Assembly: GCA_947623455.1 (NCBI GenBank)
Contig: OX392529.1
Span: 57,989,186-58,053,185 of the forward strand
Direction: 5' to 3'
Source: Mimachlamys varia
Taxonomy: Eukaryota; Mollusca; Bivalvia; Pectinida; Pectinidae
Length of the DNA: 64,000 nt
Numbering within the stretch: position 1 is the first letter of the stretch; every line of letters starts with the position of its first letter. Of the stretch, positions 1 to 15,400 are shown one piece after another. The notes below the pieces were generated by a model that had not been told where the DNA came from, ran no database searches, and saw only the letters and a program-made list of their open reading frames with translations. Position numbers and translations under genes: made by a program.

Positions 1-1639
1 AAGTTGATCAGACACACACAGTGGAGTTGTTTGCCTGTGACACTATGGGGTAGATCTCTGGTAAATACTGAAGTTTATCAGACACACACAGTGGAGTTGT
101 TTGTCTGTGACACTATGTGGTAGATCTCTGTAAATACTGAAGTTGATCAGACACACACAGTGGAGTTGTTTGTCTGTGACACTATGGGGTAGATCTCTGG
201 TAAATACTGAAGTTTATCAGACACACACAGTGGAGTTGTTTGCCTGTGATACTATGGGGTAGATCTCTGTAAATACTGAAGTTTATCAGACACACACAGT
301 GGAGTTGTTTGCCTGTGACACTATGGGGTAGATCTCTGTAAATACTGAAGTTTATCAGACACACACAGTGGAGTTGTTTGCCTGTGACACTATGGGGTAG
401 ATCTCTGTAAATACTGAAGTTTATCAGACACACACAGTGGAGTTGTTTGCCTGTGATACTATGGGGTAGATCTCTGTAAATACTGAAGTTTATCAGACAC
501 ACACAGTGGGGTTGTTTGCCTGTGATACTATGGGGTAGATCTCTGTAAATACTGAAGTTTATTGGATACACACAGTGGAGTTGTTTGCCTGTGACACTAT
601 GGGGTAGATCTCTGGTAAATACTGAAGTTTATCAGACACACACAGTGGAGTTGTTTGCCTGTGACACTATGGGTTAGATCTCTGTAAATACTGAAGTTTA
701 TTGGATACACACAGTGGAGTTGTTTGTCTGTGACACTATGTGGTAGATCTCTGTAAATACTGAAGTTTATCAGACACACACAGTGGGGTTGTTTGCCTGT
801 GACACTATGGGGTAGATCTCTGGTAAATACTGAAGTTTATCAGACACACACAGTGGGGTTGTTTGCCTGTGATACTATGGGGTAGATCTCTGTAAATACT
901 GAAGTTGATCAGACACACACAGTGGAGTTGTTTGCCTGTGACACTATGGGGTAGATCTCTGGTAAATACTGAAGTTTATCAGACACACACAGTGGAGTTG
1001 TTTGCCTGTGACACTATGGGGTAGATCTCTGGTAAATACTGAAGTTTATCAGACACACACAGTGGAGTTGTTTGCCTGTGACACTATGGGGTAGATCTCT
1101 GGTAAATACTGAAGTTTATCAGACACACACAGTGGAGTTGTTTGCCTGTGACACTATGGGGTAGATCTCTGTAAATACTGAAGTTTATCAGACACACACA
1201 GTGGAGTTGTTTGTCTGTGATACTATGGGGTAGATCTCTGGTAAATACTGAAGTTTATCAGACACACACAGTGGAGTTGTTTGCCTGTGATACTATGGGG
1301 TAGATCTCTGGTAAATACTGAAGTTTATCAGACACACACAGTGGGGTTGTTTGTCTGTGATACTATGGGGTAGATCTCTGGTAAATACTGAAGTTTATCA
1401 GACACACACAGTGGAGTTGTTTGTCTGTGATACTATGGGGTAGATCTCTGGTAAATACTGAAGTTGATCAGACACACACAGTGGAGTTGTTTGCCTGTGA
1501 TACTATGGGGTAGATCTCTGTAAATACTGAAGTTGATCAGACACACACAGTGGAGTTGTTTGCCTGTGATACTATGGGGTAGATCTCTGTAAATACTGAA
1601 GTTTATCAGACACACACAGTGGAGTTGTTTGCCTGTGAC

Positions 1640-3960
1640 ACTATGGGGTAGATCTCTGGTAAATACTGAAGTTTATCAGACACACACAGTGGAGTTGTTT
1701 GCCTGTGACACTATGGGGTAGATCTCTGTAAATACTGAAGTTTATTGGATACACACAGTGGAGTTGTTTGCCTGTGTCACTATGGGGTAGATCTCTGTAA
1801 ATACTGAAGTTTATCAGACACACACAGTGGAGTTGTTTGCCTGTGATACTATGGGTTAGATCTCTGGTAAATACGGAAGTTTATCAGACACACACAGTGG
1901 GGTTGTTTGCCTGTGATACTATGGGGTAGATCTCTGTAAATACTGAAGTTTATCAGACACACACAGTGGAGTTGTTTGTCTGTGACACTATGGGGTAGAT
2001 CTCTGTAAATACTGAAGTTTATCAGACACACACAGTGGGGTTGTTTGTCTGTGATACTATGGGGTAGATCTCTGTAAATACTGAAGTTTATTGGATACAC
2101 ACAGTGGAGTTGTTTGCCTGTGATACTATGGGGTAGATCTCTGGTAAATACTGAAGTTTATCAGACACACACAGTGGAGTTGTTTGTCTGTGACACTATG
2201 TGGTAGATCTCTGTAAATACTGAAGTTGATCAGACACACACAGTGGAGTTGTTTGCCTGTGACACTATGGGGTAGATCTCTGGTAAATACTGAAGTTTAT
2301 CAGACACACACAGTGGAGTTGTTTGTCTGTGACACTATGTGGTAGATCTCTGTAAATACTGAAGTTGATCAGACACACACAGTGGAGTTGTTTGTCTGTG
2401 ACACTATGGGGTAGATCTCTGGTAAATACTGAAGTTTATCAGACACACACAGTGGAGTTGTTTGCCTGTGATACTATGGGGTAGATCTCTGTAAATACTG
2501 AAGTTTATCAGACACACACAGTGGAGTTGTTTGCCTGTGACACTATGGGGTAGATCTCTGTAAATACTGAAGTTTATCAGACACACACAGTGGGGTTGTT
2601 TGCCTGTGACACTATGGGGTAGATCTCTGTAAATACTGAAGTTTATCAGACACACACAGTGGAGTTGTTTGCCTGTGATACTATGGGGTAGATCTCTGTA
2701 AATACTGAAGTTTATCAGACACACACAGTGGGGTTGTTTGCCTGTGATACTATGGGGTAGATCTCTGTAAATACTGAAGTTTATTGGATACACACAGTGG
2801 AGTTGTTTGCCTGTGACACTATGGGGTAGATCTCTGGTAAATACTGAAGTTTATCAGACACACACAGTGGAGTTGTTTGCCTGTGACACTATGGGTTAGA
2901 TCTCTGTAAATACTGAAGTTTATTGGATACACACAGTGGAGTTGTTTGTCTGTGACACTATGTGGTAGATCTCTGTAAATACTGAAGTTTATCAGACACA
3001 CACAGTGGGGTTGTTTGCCTGTGACACTATGGGGTAGATCTCTGGTAAATACTGAAGTTTATCAGACACACACAGTGGGGTTGTTTGCCTGTGATACTAT
3101 GGGGTAGATCTCTGTAAATACTGAAGTTGATCAGACACACACAGTGGAGTTGTTTGCCTGTGACACTATGGGGTAGATCTCTGGTAAATACTGAAGTTTA
3201 TCAGACACACACAGTGGAGTTGTTTGCCTGTGACACTATGGGGTAGATCTCTGGTAAATACTGAAGTTTATCAGACACACACAGTGGAGTTGTTTGCCTG
3301 TGACACTATGGGGTAGATCTCTGGTAAATACTGAAGTTTATCAGACACACACAGTGGAGTTGTTTGCCTGTGACACTATGGGGTAGATCTCTGTAAATAC
3401 TGAAGTTTATCAGACACACACAGTGGAGTTGTTTGCCTGTGATACTATGGGGTAGATCTCTGGTAAATACTGAAGTTTATCAGACACACACAGTGGAGTT
3501 GTTTGCCTGTGATACTATGGGGTAGATCTCTGGTAAATACTGAAGTTTATCAGACACACACAGTGGGGTTGTTTGTCTGTGATACTATGGGGTAGATCTC
3601 TGGTAAATACTGAAGTTTATCAGACACACACAGTGGAGTTGTTTGTCTGTGATACTATGGGGTAGATCTCTGGTAAATACTGAAGTTGATCAGACACACA
3701 CAGTGGAGTTGTTTGCCTGTGATACTATGGGGTAGATCTCTGTAAATACTGAAGTTGATCAGACACACACAGTGGAGTTGTTTGCCTGTGATACTATGGG
3801 GTAGATCTCTGTAAATACCGAAGTTTATTGGACACACACAGTGGAGTTGTTTGCCTGTGATACTATGGGGTAGATCTCTGTAAATACTGAAGTTTATCAG
3901 ACACACACAGTGGAGTTGTTTGCCTGTGACACTATGGGGTAGATCTCTGTAAATACTGAA
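1640..3960. repeat. satellite block duplicated at +4,506 bp (about 6,146-8,466)
   Basis: Variant order and the positions of 70-bp units match across the two intervals at a constant offset of 4,506 bp. Part of the region is also related by 2,222 bp (about 1-1,570 to 2,223-3,790) and by 1,317 bp (the segment containing the GAAGTTTTTGGATAC unit at about 4,098, again at 5,415). The duplications therefore overlap and are nested. Confidence 0.7.
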
Positions 3961-6900
3961 GTTTATTGGACACACACAGTGGAGTTGTTTGCCTGTGATA
4001 CTATGGGGTAGATCTCTGTAAATACTGAAGTTTATCAGACACACACAGTGGAGTTGTTTGTCTGTGATACTATGGGGTAGATCTCTGGTAAATACTGAAG
4101 TTTTTGGATACACACAGTGGAGTTGTTTGCCTGTGACACTATGGGGTAGATCTCTGTAAATACTGAAGTTTATCAGACACACACAGTGGAGTTGTTTGCC
4201 TGTGATACTATGGGTTAGATCTCTGTAAATACTGAAGTTTATTGGATACACACAGTGGAGTTGTTTGCCTGTGATACTATGGGTTAGATCTCTGTAAATA
4301 CTGAAGTTTATTGGATACACACAGTGGAGTTGTTTGCCTGTGACACTATGGGGTAGATCTCTGTAAATACTGAAGTTTATCAGACACACACAGTGGAGTT
4401 GTTTGTCTGTGATACTATGGGGTAGATCTCTGCAAATACTGAAGTTGATCAGACACACACAGTGGAGTTGTTTGCCTGTGATACTATGGGGTAGATCTCT
4501 GTAAATACTGAAGTTGATCAGACACACACAGTGGAGTTGTTTGCCTGTGACACTATGGGGTAGATCTCTGGTAAATACTGAAGTTTATCAGACACACACA
4601 GTGGAGTTGTTTGCCTGTGACACTATGGGGTAGATCTCTGGTAAATACTGAAGTTTATCAGACACACACAGTGGAGTTGTTTGCCTGTGACACTATGGGG
4701 TAGATCTCTGTAAATACTGAAGTTTATCAGACACACACAGTGGAGTTGTTTGCCTGTGATACTATGGGGTAGATCTCTGGTAAATACTGAAGTTTATCAG
4801 ACACACACAGTGGAGTTGTTTGCCTGTGATACTATGGGGTAGATCTCTGGTAAATACTGAAGTTTATCAGACACACACAGTGGGGTTGTTTGTCTGTGAT
4901 ACTATGGGGTAGATCTCTGGTAAATACTGAAGTTTATCAGACACACACAGTGGAGTTGTTTGTCTGTGATACTATGGGGTAGATCTCTGGTAAATACTGA
5001 AGTTGATCAGACACACACAGTGGAGTTGTTTGCCTGTGATACTATGGGGTAGATCTCTGTAAATACTGAAGTTGATCAGACACACACAGTGGAGTTGTTT
5101 GCCTGTGATACTATGGGGTAGATCTCTGTAAATACCGAAGTTTATTGGACACACACAGTGGAGTTGTTTGCCTGTGATACTATGGGGTAGATCTCTGTAA
5201 ATACTGAAGTTTATCAGACACACACAGTGGAGTTGTTTGCCTGTGACACTATGGGGTAGATCTCTGTAAATACTGAAGTTTATTGGACACACACAGTGGA
5301 GTTGTTTGCCTGTGATACTATGGGGTAGATCTCTGTAAATACTGAAGTTTATCAGACACACACAGTGGAGTTGTTTGTCTGTGATACTATGGGGTAGATC
5401 TCTGGTAAATACTGAAGTTTTTGGATACACACAGTGGAGTTGTTTGCCTGTGACACTATGGGGTAGATCTCTGTAAATACTGAAGTTTATCAGACACACA
5501 CAGTGGAGTTGTTTGCCTGTGATACTATGGGTTAGATCTCTGTAAATACTGAAGTTTATTGGATACACACAGTGGAGTTGTTTGCCTGTGATACTATGGG
5601 TTAGATCTCTGTAAATACTGAAGTTTATTGGATACACACAGTGGAGTTGTTTGCCTGTGACACTATGGGGTAGATCTCTGTAAATACTGAAGTTTATCAG
5701 ACACACACAGTGGAGTTGTTTGTCTGTGATACTATGGGGTAGATCTCTGCAAATACTGAAGTTGATCAGACACACACAGTGGAGTTGTTTGCCTGTGATA
5801 CTATGGGGTAGATCTCTGTAAATACTGAAGTTTATCAGACACACACAGTGGAGTTGTTTGCCTGTGATACTATGGGGTAGATCTCTGTAAATACTGAAGT
5901 TTATCAGACACACACAGTGGAGTTGTTTGCCTGTGACACTATGGGGTAGATCTCTGTAAATACTGAAGTTTATCAGACACACACAGTGGAGTTGTTTGCC
6001 TGTGACACTATGGGGTAGATCTCTGGTAAATACTGAAGTTTATCAGACACACACAGTGGAGTTGTTTGCCTGTGACACTATGGGGTAGATCTCTGTAAAT
6101 ACTGAAGTTTATCAGACACACACAGTGGAGTTGTTTGCCTGTGACACTATGGGGTAGATCTCTGGTAAATACTGAAGTTTATCAGACACACACAGTGGAG
6201 TTGTTTGCCTGTGACACTATGGGTTAGATCTCTGTAAATACTGAAGTTTATTGGATACACACAGTGGAGTTGTTTGCCTGTGTCACTATGGGGTAGATCT
6301 CTGTAAATACTGAAGTTTATCAGACACACACAGTGGAGTTGTTTGCCTGTGATACTATGGGTTAGATCTCTGGTAAATACGGAAGTTTATCAGACACACA
6401 CAGTGGGGTTGTTTGCCTGTGATACTATGGGGTAGATCTCTGTAAATACTGAAGTTTATCAGACACACACAGTGGAGTTGTTTGTCTGTGACACTATGGG
6501 GTAGATCTCTGTAAATACTGAAGTTTATCAGACACACACAGTGGGGTTGTTTGTCTGTGATACTATGGGGTAGATCTCTGTAAATACTGAAGTTTATTGG
6601 ATACACACAGTGGAGTTGTTTGCCTGTGATACTATGGGGTAGATCTCTGGTAAATACTGAAGTTTATCAGACACACACAGTGGAGTTGTTTGTCTGTGAC
6701 ACTATGGGGTAGATCTCTGTAAATACTGAAGTTGATCAGACACACACAGTGGAGTTGTTTGCCTGTGACACTATGGGGTAGATCTCTGGTAAATACTGAA
6801 GTTTATCAGACACACACAGTGGAGTTGTTTGTCTGTGACACTATGTGGTAGATCTCTGTAAATACTGAAGTTGATCAGACACACACAGTGGAGTTGTTTG

Positions 6901-7194
6901 TCTGTGACACTATGGGGTAGATCTCTGGTAAATACTGAAGTTTATCAGACACACACAGTGGAGTTGTTTGCCTGTGATACTATGGGGTAGATCTCTGTAA
7001 ATACTGAAGTTTATCAGACACACACAGTGGAGTTGTTTGCCTGTGACACTATGGGGTAGATCTCTGTAAATACTGAAGTTTATCAGACACACACAGTGGG
7101 GTTGTTTGCCTGTGACACTATGGGGTAGATCTCTGTAAATACTGAAGTTTATCAGACACACACAGTGGAGTTGTTTGCCTGTGATACTATGGGG

Positions 7195-10100
7195 TAGATC
7201 TCTGTAAATACTGAAGTTTATCAGACACACACAGTGGGGTTGTTTGCCTGTGATACTATGGGGTAGATCTCTGTAAATACTGAAGTTTATTGGATACACA
7301 CAGTGGAGTTGTTTGCCTGTGACACTATGGGGTAGATCTCTGGTAAATACTGAAGTTTATCAGACACACACAGTGGAGTTGTTTGCCTGTGACACTATGG
7401 GTTAGATCTCTGTAAATACTGAAGTTTATTGGATACACACAGTGGAGTTGTTTGTCTGTGACACTATGTGGTAGATCTCTGTAAATACTGAAGTTTATCA
7501 GACACACACAGTGGGGTTGTTTGCCTGTGACACTATGGGGTAGATCTCTGGTAAATACTGAAGTTTATCAGACACACACAGTGGGGTTGTTTGCCTGTGA
7601 TACTATGGGGTAGATCTCTGTAAATACTGAAGTTGATCAGACACACACAGTGGAGTTGTTTGCCTGTGACACTATGGGGTAGATCTCTGGTAAATACTGA
7701 AGTTTATCAGACACACACAGTGGAGTTGTTTGCCTGTGACACTATGGGGTAGATCTCTGGTAAATACTGAAGTTTATCAGACACACACAGTGGAGTTGTT
7801 TGCCTGTGACACTATGGGGTAGATCTCTGGTAAATACTGAAGTTTATCAGACACACACAGTGGAGTTGTTTGCCTGTGACACTATGGGGTAGATCTCTGT
7901 AAATACTGAAGTTTATCAGACACACACAGTGGAGTTGTTTGCCTGTGATACTATGGGGTAGATCTCTGGTAAATACTGAAGTTTATCAGACACACACAGT
8001 GGAGTTGTTTGCCTGTGATACTATGGGGTAGATCTCTGGTAAATACTGAAGTTTATCAGACACACACAGTGGGGTTGTTTGTCTGTGATACTATGGGGTA
8101 GATCTCTGGTAAATACTGAAGTTTATCAGACACACACAGTGGAGTTGTTTGTCTGTGATACTATGGGGTAGATCTCTGGTAAATACTGAAGTTGATCAGA
8201 CACACACAGTGGAGTTGTTTGCCTGTGATACTATGGGGTAGATCTCTGTAAATACTGAAGTTGATCAGACACACACAGTGGAGTTGTTTGCCTGTGATAC
8301 TATGGGGTAGATCTCTGTAAATACCGAAGTTTATTGGACACACACAGTGGAGTTGTTTGCCTGTGATACTATGGGGTAGATCTCTGTAAATACTGAAGTT
8401 TATCAGACACACACAGTGGAGTTGTTTGCCTGTGACACTATGGGGTAGATCTCTGTAAATACTGAAGTTTATCAGACACACACAGTGGAGTTGTTTGCCT
8501 GTGACACTATGGGGTAGATCTCTGTAAATACTGAAGTTTATCAGACACACACAGTGGAGTTGTTTGCCTGTGATACTATGGGGTAGATCTCTGGTAAATA
8601 CTGAAGTTTATCAGACACACACAGTGGAGTTGTTTGTCTGTGATACTATGGGGTAGATCTCTGTAAATACTGAAGTTTATCAGATACACACAGTGGAGTT
8701 GTTTGCCTGTGACACTATGGGTTAGATCTCTGTAAATACTGAAGTTGATCAGACAAACACAGTGAAGTTGTTTGTCTGTGACACTATGGGGTAGATCTCT
8801 GTAAATACTGAAGTTTATCAGACACACACAGTGGAGTTGTTTGTCTGTGATACTATGGGTTAGATCTCTGTAAATACTGAAGTTGATCAGACAAACACAG
8901 TGAAGTTGTTTGTCTGTGACACTATGGGGTAGATCTCTGTAAATACTGAAGTTTATCAGACACACACAGTGGAGTTGTTTGCCTGTGATACTATGGGGTA
9001 GATCTCTGTAAATACTGAAGTTTATCAGACACACACAGTGGAGTTGTTTGCCTGTGACACTATGGGGTAGATCTCTGGTAAATACTGAAGTTTATTGGAT
9101 ACACACAGTGGAGTTGTTTGTCTGTGATACTATGGGGTAGATCTCTGGTAAATACTGAAGTTTATCAGACACACACAGTGGAGTTGTTTGTCTGTGACAC
9201 TATGGGGTAGATCTCTGGTAAATACTGAAGTTTATCAGACACACACAGTGGAGTTGTTTGTCTGTGATACTATGGGGTAGATCTCTGGTAAATACTGAAG
9301 TTTATCAGACACGTACAGTGGGGTTGTTTGCCTGTGATACTATGGGGTAGATCTCTGGTAAATACTGAAGTTTATCAGACACACACAGTGGGGTTGTTTG
9401 CCTGTGATACTATGGGGTAGATCTCTGTAAATACTGAAGTTTATCAGACACACACAGTGGAGTTGTTTGCCTGTGATACTATGGGGTAGATCTCTGGTAA
9501 ATACTGAAGTTTATCAGACACACACAGTGGAGTTGTTTGCCTGTGACACTATGGGGTAGATCTCTGGTAAATACTGAAGTTTATCAGACACACACAGTGG
9601 AGTTGTTTGCCTGTGACACTATGGGGTAGATCTCTGGTAAATACTGAAGTTTATCAGACACACACAGTGGAGTTGTTTGCCTGTGATACTATGGGGTAGA
9701 TCTCTGGTAAATACTGAAGTTTATCAGACACACACAGTGGAGTTGTTTGCCTGTGACACTATGGGGTAGATCTCTGGTAAATACTGAAGTTTATCAGACA
9801 CACACAGTGGAGTTGTTTGCCTGTGATACTATGGGGTAGATCTCTGGTAAATACTGAAGTTTATCAGACACACACAGTGGGGTTGTTTGTCTGTGATACT
9901 ATGGGGTAGATATCTGGTAAATACTGAAGTTTATCAGACACACACAGTGGAGTTGTTTGTCTGTGATACTATTGGGTAGATCTCTGGTAAATACTGAAGT
10001 TGATCAGACACACACAGTGGAGTTGTTTGCCTGTGATACTATGGGGTAGATCTCTGTAAATACTGAAGTTGATCAGACACACACAGTGGAGTTGTTTGCC

Positions 10101-12487
10101 TGTGATACTATGGGGTAGATCTCTGTAAATACCGAAGTTTATTGGACACACACAGTGGAGTTGTTTGCCTGTGATACTATGGGGTAGATCTCTGTAAATA
10201 CTGAAGTTTATCAGACACACACAGTGGAGTTGTTTGCCTGTGACACTATGGGGTAGATCTCTGTAAATACTGAAGTTTATCAGACACACACAGTGGAGTT
10301 GTTTGCCTGTGACACTATGGGGTAGATCTCTGTAAATACTGAAGTTTATCAGACACACACAGTGGAGTTGTTTGCCTGTGATACTATGGGGTAGATCTCT
10401 GGTAAATACTGAAGTTTATCAGACACACACAGTGGAGTTGTTTGTCTGTGATACTATGGGGTAGATCTCTGTAAATACTGAAGTTTATCAGATACACACA
10501 GTGGAGTTGTTTGCCTGTGACACTATGGGTTAGATCTCTGTAAATACTGAAGTTGATCAGACAAACACAGTGAAGTTGTTTGTCTGTGACACTATGGGGT
10601 AGATCTCTGTAAATACTGAAGTTTATCAGACACACACAGTGGAGTTGTTTGTCTGTGATACTATGGGTTAGATCTCTGTAAATACTGAAGTTGATCAGAC
10701 AAACACAGTGAAGTTGTTTGTCTGTGACACTATGGGGTAGATCTCTGTAAATACTGAAGTTTATCAGACACACACAGTGGAGTTGTTTGCCTGTGATACT
10801 ATGGGGTAGATCTCTGTAAATACTGAAGTTTATCAGACACACACAGTGGAGTTGTTTGCCTGTGACACTATGGGGTAGATCTCTGGTAAATACTGAAGTT
10901 TATTGGATACACACAGTGGAGTTGTTTGTCTGTGATACTATGGGGTAGATCTCTGGTAAATACTGAAGTTTATCAGACACACACAGTGGAGTTGTTTGTC
11001 TGTGACACTATGGGGTAGATCTCTGGTAAATACTGAAGTTTATCAGACACACACAGTGGAGTTGTTTGTCTGTGATACTATGGGGTAGATCTCTGGTAAA
11101 TACTGAAGTTTATCAGACACGTACAGTGGGGTTGTTTGCCTGTGATACTATGGGGTAGATCTCTGGTAAATACTGAAGTTTATCAGACACACACAGTGGG
11201 GTTGTTTGCCTGTGATACTATGGGGTAGATCTCTGTAAATACTGAAGTTTATCAGACACACACAGTGGAGTTGTTTGCCTGTGATACTATGGGGTAGATC
11301 TCTGGTAAATACTGAAGTTTATCAGACACACACAGTGGAGTTGTTTGCCTGTGACACTATGGGGTAGATCTCTGGTAAATACTGAAGTTTATCAGACACA
11401 CACAGTGGAGTTGTTTGCCTGTGACACTATGGGGTAGATCTCTGGTAAATACTGAAGTTTATCAGACACACACAGTGGAGTTGTTTGCCTGTGATACTAT
11501 GGGGTAGATCTCTGGTAAATACTGAAGTTTATCAGACACACACAGTGGAGTTGTTTGCCTGTGACACTATGGGGTAGATCTCTGGTAAATACTGAAGTTT
11601 ATCAGACACACACAGTGGAGTTGTTTGCCTGTGACACTATGGGGTAGATCTCTGGTAAATACTGAAGTTTATCAGACACACACAGTGGAGTTGTTTGCCT
11701 GTGACACTATGGGGTAGATCTCTGTAAATACTGAAGTTTATCAGACACACACAGTGGAGTTGTTTGCCTGTGATACTATGGGGTAGATCTCTGGTAAATA
11801 CTGAAGTTTATCAGACACACACAGTGGAGTTGTTTGCCTGTGACACTATGGGGTAGATCTCTGGTAAATACTGAAGTTTATCAGACACACACAGTGGGGT
11901 TGTTTGTCTGTGATACTATGGGGTAGATCTCTGGTAAATACTGAAGTTTATCAGACACACACAGTGGAGTTGTTTGTCTGTGATACTATGGGGTAGATCT
12001 CTGGTAAATACTGAAGTTGATCAGACACACACAGTGGAGTTGTTTGCCTGTGATACTATGGGGTAGATCTCTGTAAATACTGAAGTTGATCAGACACACA
12101 CAGTGGAGTTGTTTGCCTGTGATACTATGGGGTAGATCTCTGTAAATACCGAAGTTTATTGGACACACACAGTGGGGTTGTTTGCCTGTGACACTATGGG
12201 GTAGATCTCTGTAAATACTGAAGTTTATCAGACACACACAGTGGAGTTGTTTGCCTGTGACACTATGGGGTAGATCTCTGTAAATACTGAAGTTTATCAG
12301 ACACACACAGTGGAGTTGTTTGCCTGTGATACTATGGGGTAGATCTCTGTAAATACTGAAGTTTATCAGACACACACAGTGGAGTTGTTTGCCTGTGATA
12401 CTATGGGGTAGATCTCTGGTAAATACTGAAGTTTATCAGACACACACAGTGGAGTTGTTTGCCTGTGACACTATGGGGTAGATCTCT
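7195..12487. repeat. higher-order block of the satellite, copy 1 (about 5.28 kb, 76 units)
   Basis: The pattern of variant units here recurs 5,284 bp downstream with only scattered differences. For example, copy 1 has private changes at about 9,908 (GTAGATATCTGG) and 9,972 (ACTATTGGGT) that copy 2 lacks. Copy 1 ends where copy 2 begins, so this is a tandem duplication of a large block. Boundaries were placed by eye where the variant pattern first diverges. Confidence 0.8.
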
Positions 12488-15400
12488 GTAAATACTGAAG
12501 TTTATCAGACACACACAGTGGGGTTGTTTGCCTGTGATACTATGGGGTAGATCTCTGTAAATACTGAAGTTTATTGGATACACACAGTGGAGTTGTTTGC
12601 CTGTGACACTATGGGGTAGATCTCTGGTAAATACTGAAGTTTATCAGACACACACAGTGGAGTTGTTTGCCTGTGACACTATGGGTTAGATCTCTGTAAA
12701 TACTGAAGTTTATTGGATACACACAGTGGAGTTGTTTGTCTGTGACACTATGTGGTAGATCTCTGTAAATACTGAAGTTTATCAGACACACACAGTGGGG
12801 TTGTTTGCCTGTGACACTATGGGGTAGATCTCTGGTAAATACTGAAGTTTATCAGACACACACAGTGGGGTTGTTTGCCTGTGATACTATGGGGTAGATC
12901 TCTGTAAATACTGAAGTTGATCAGACACACACAGTGGAGTTGTTTGCCTGTGACACTATGGGGTAGATCTCTGGTAAATACTGAAGTTTATCAGACACAC
13001 ACAGTGGAGTTGTTTGCCTGTGACACTATGGGGTAGATCTCTGGTAAATACTGAAGTTTATCAGACACACACAGTGGAGTTGTTTGCCTGTGACACTATG
13101 GGGTAGATCTCTGGTAAATACTGAAGTTTATCAGACACACACAGTGGAGTTGTTTGCCTGTGACACTATGGGGTAGATCTCTGTAAATACTGAAGTTTAT
13201 CAGACACACACAGTGGAGTTGTTTGCCTGTGATACTATGGGGTAGATCTCTGGTAAATACTGAAGTTTATCAGACACACACAGTGGAGTTGTTTGCCTGT
13301 GATACTATGGGGTAGATCTCTGGTAAATACTGAAGTTTATCAGACACACACAGTGGGGTTGTTTGTCTGTGATACTATGGGGTAGATCTCTGGTAAATAC
13401 TGAAGTTTATCAGACACACACAGTGGAGTTGTTTGTCTGTGATACTATGGGGTAGATCTCTGGTAAATACTGAAGTTGATCAGACACACACAGTGGAGTT
13501 GTTTGCCTGTGATACTATGGGGTAGATCTCTGTAAATACTGAAGTTGATCAGACACACACAGTGGAGTTGTTTGCCTGTGATACTATGGGGTAGATCTCT
13601 GTAAATACCGAAGTTTATTGGACACACACAGTGGAGTTGTTTGCCTGTGATACTATGGGGTAGATCTCTGTAAATACTGAAGTTTATCAGACACACACAG
13701 TGGAGTTGTTTGCCTGTGACACTATGGGGTAGATCTCTGTAAATACTGAAGTTTATCAGACACACACAGTGGAGTTGTTTGCCTGTGACACTATGGGGTA
13801 GATCTCTGTAAATACTGAAGTTTATCAGACACACACAGTGGAGTTGTTTGCCTGTGATACTATGGGGTAGATCTCTGGTAAATACTGAAGTTTATCAGAC
13901 ACACACAGTGGAGTTGTTTGTCTGTGATACTATGGGGTAGATCTCTGTAAATACTGAAGTTTATCAGATACACACAGTGGAGTTGTTTGCCTGTGACACT
14001 ATGGGTTAGATCTCTGTAAATACTGAAGTTGATCAGACAAACACAGTGAAGTTGTTTGTCTGTGACACTATGGGGTAGATCTCTGTAAATACTGAAGTTT
14101 ATCAGACACACACAGTGGAGTTGTTTGTCTGTGATACTATGGGTTAGATCTCTGTAAATACTGAAGTTGATCAGACAAACACAGTGAAGTTGTTTGTCTG
14201 TGACACTATGGGGTAGATCTCTGTAAATACTGAAGTTTATCAGACACACACAGTGGAGTTGTTTGCCTGTGATACTATGGGGTAGATCTCTGTAAATACT
14301 GAAGTTTATCAGACACACACAGTGGAGTTGTTTGCCTGTGACACTATGGGGTAGATCTCTGGTAAATACTGAAGTTTATTGGATACACACAGTGGAGTTG
14401 TTTGTCTGTGATACTATGGGGTAGATCTCTGGTAAATACTGAAGTTTATCAGACACACACAGTGGAGTTGTTTGTCTGTGACACTATGGGGTAGATCTCT
14501 GGTAAATACTGAAGTTTATCAGACACACACAGTGGAGTTGTTTGTCTGTGATACTATGGGGTAGATCTCTGGTAAATACTGAAGTTTATCAGACACGTAC
14601 AGTGGGGTTGTTTGCCTGTGATACTATGGGGTAGATCTCTGGTAAATACTGAAGTTTATCAGACACACACAGTGGGGTTGTTTGCCTGTGATACTATGGG
14701 GTAGATCTCTGTAAATACTGAAGTTTATCAGACACACACAGTGGAGTTGTTTGCCTGTGATACTATGGGGTAGATCTCTGGTAAATACTGAAGTTTATCA
14801 GACACACACAGTGGAGTTGTTTGCCTGTGACACTATGGGGTAGATCTCTGGTAAATACTGAAGTTTATCAGACACACACAGTGGAGTTGTTTGCCTGTGA
14901 CACTATGGGGTAGATCTCTGGTAAATACTGAAGTTTATCAGACACACACAGTGGAGTTGTTTGCCTGTGATACTATGGGGTAGATCTCTGGTAAATACTG
15001 AAGTTTATCAGACACACACAGTGGAGTTGTTTGCCTGTGACACTATGGGGTAGATCTCTGGTAAATACTGAAGTTTATCAGACACACACAGTGGAGTTGT
15101 TTGCCTGTGATACTATGGGGTAGATCTCTGGTAAATACTGAAGTTTATCAGACACACACAGTGGGGTTGTTTGTCTGTGATACTATGGGGTAGATCTCTG
15201 GTAAATACTGAAGTTTATCAGACACACACAGTGGAGTTGTTTGTCTGTGATACTATGGGGTAGATCTCTGGTAAATACTGAAGTTGATCAGACACACACA
15301 GTGGAGTTGTTTGCCTGTGATACTATGGGGTAGATCTCTGTAAATACTGAAGTTGATCAGACACACACAGTGGAGTTGTTTGCCTGTGATACTATGGGGT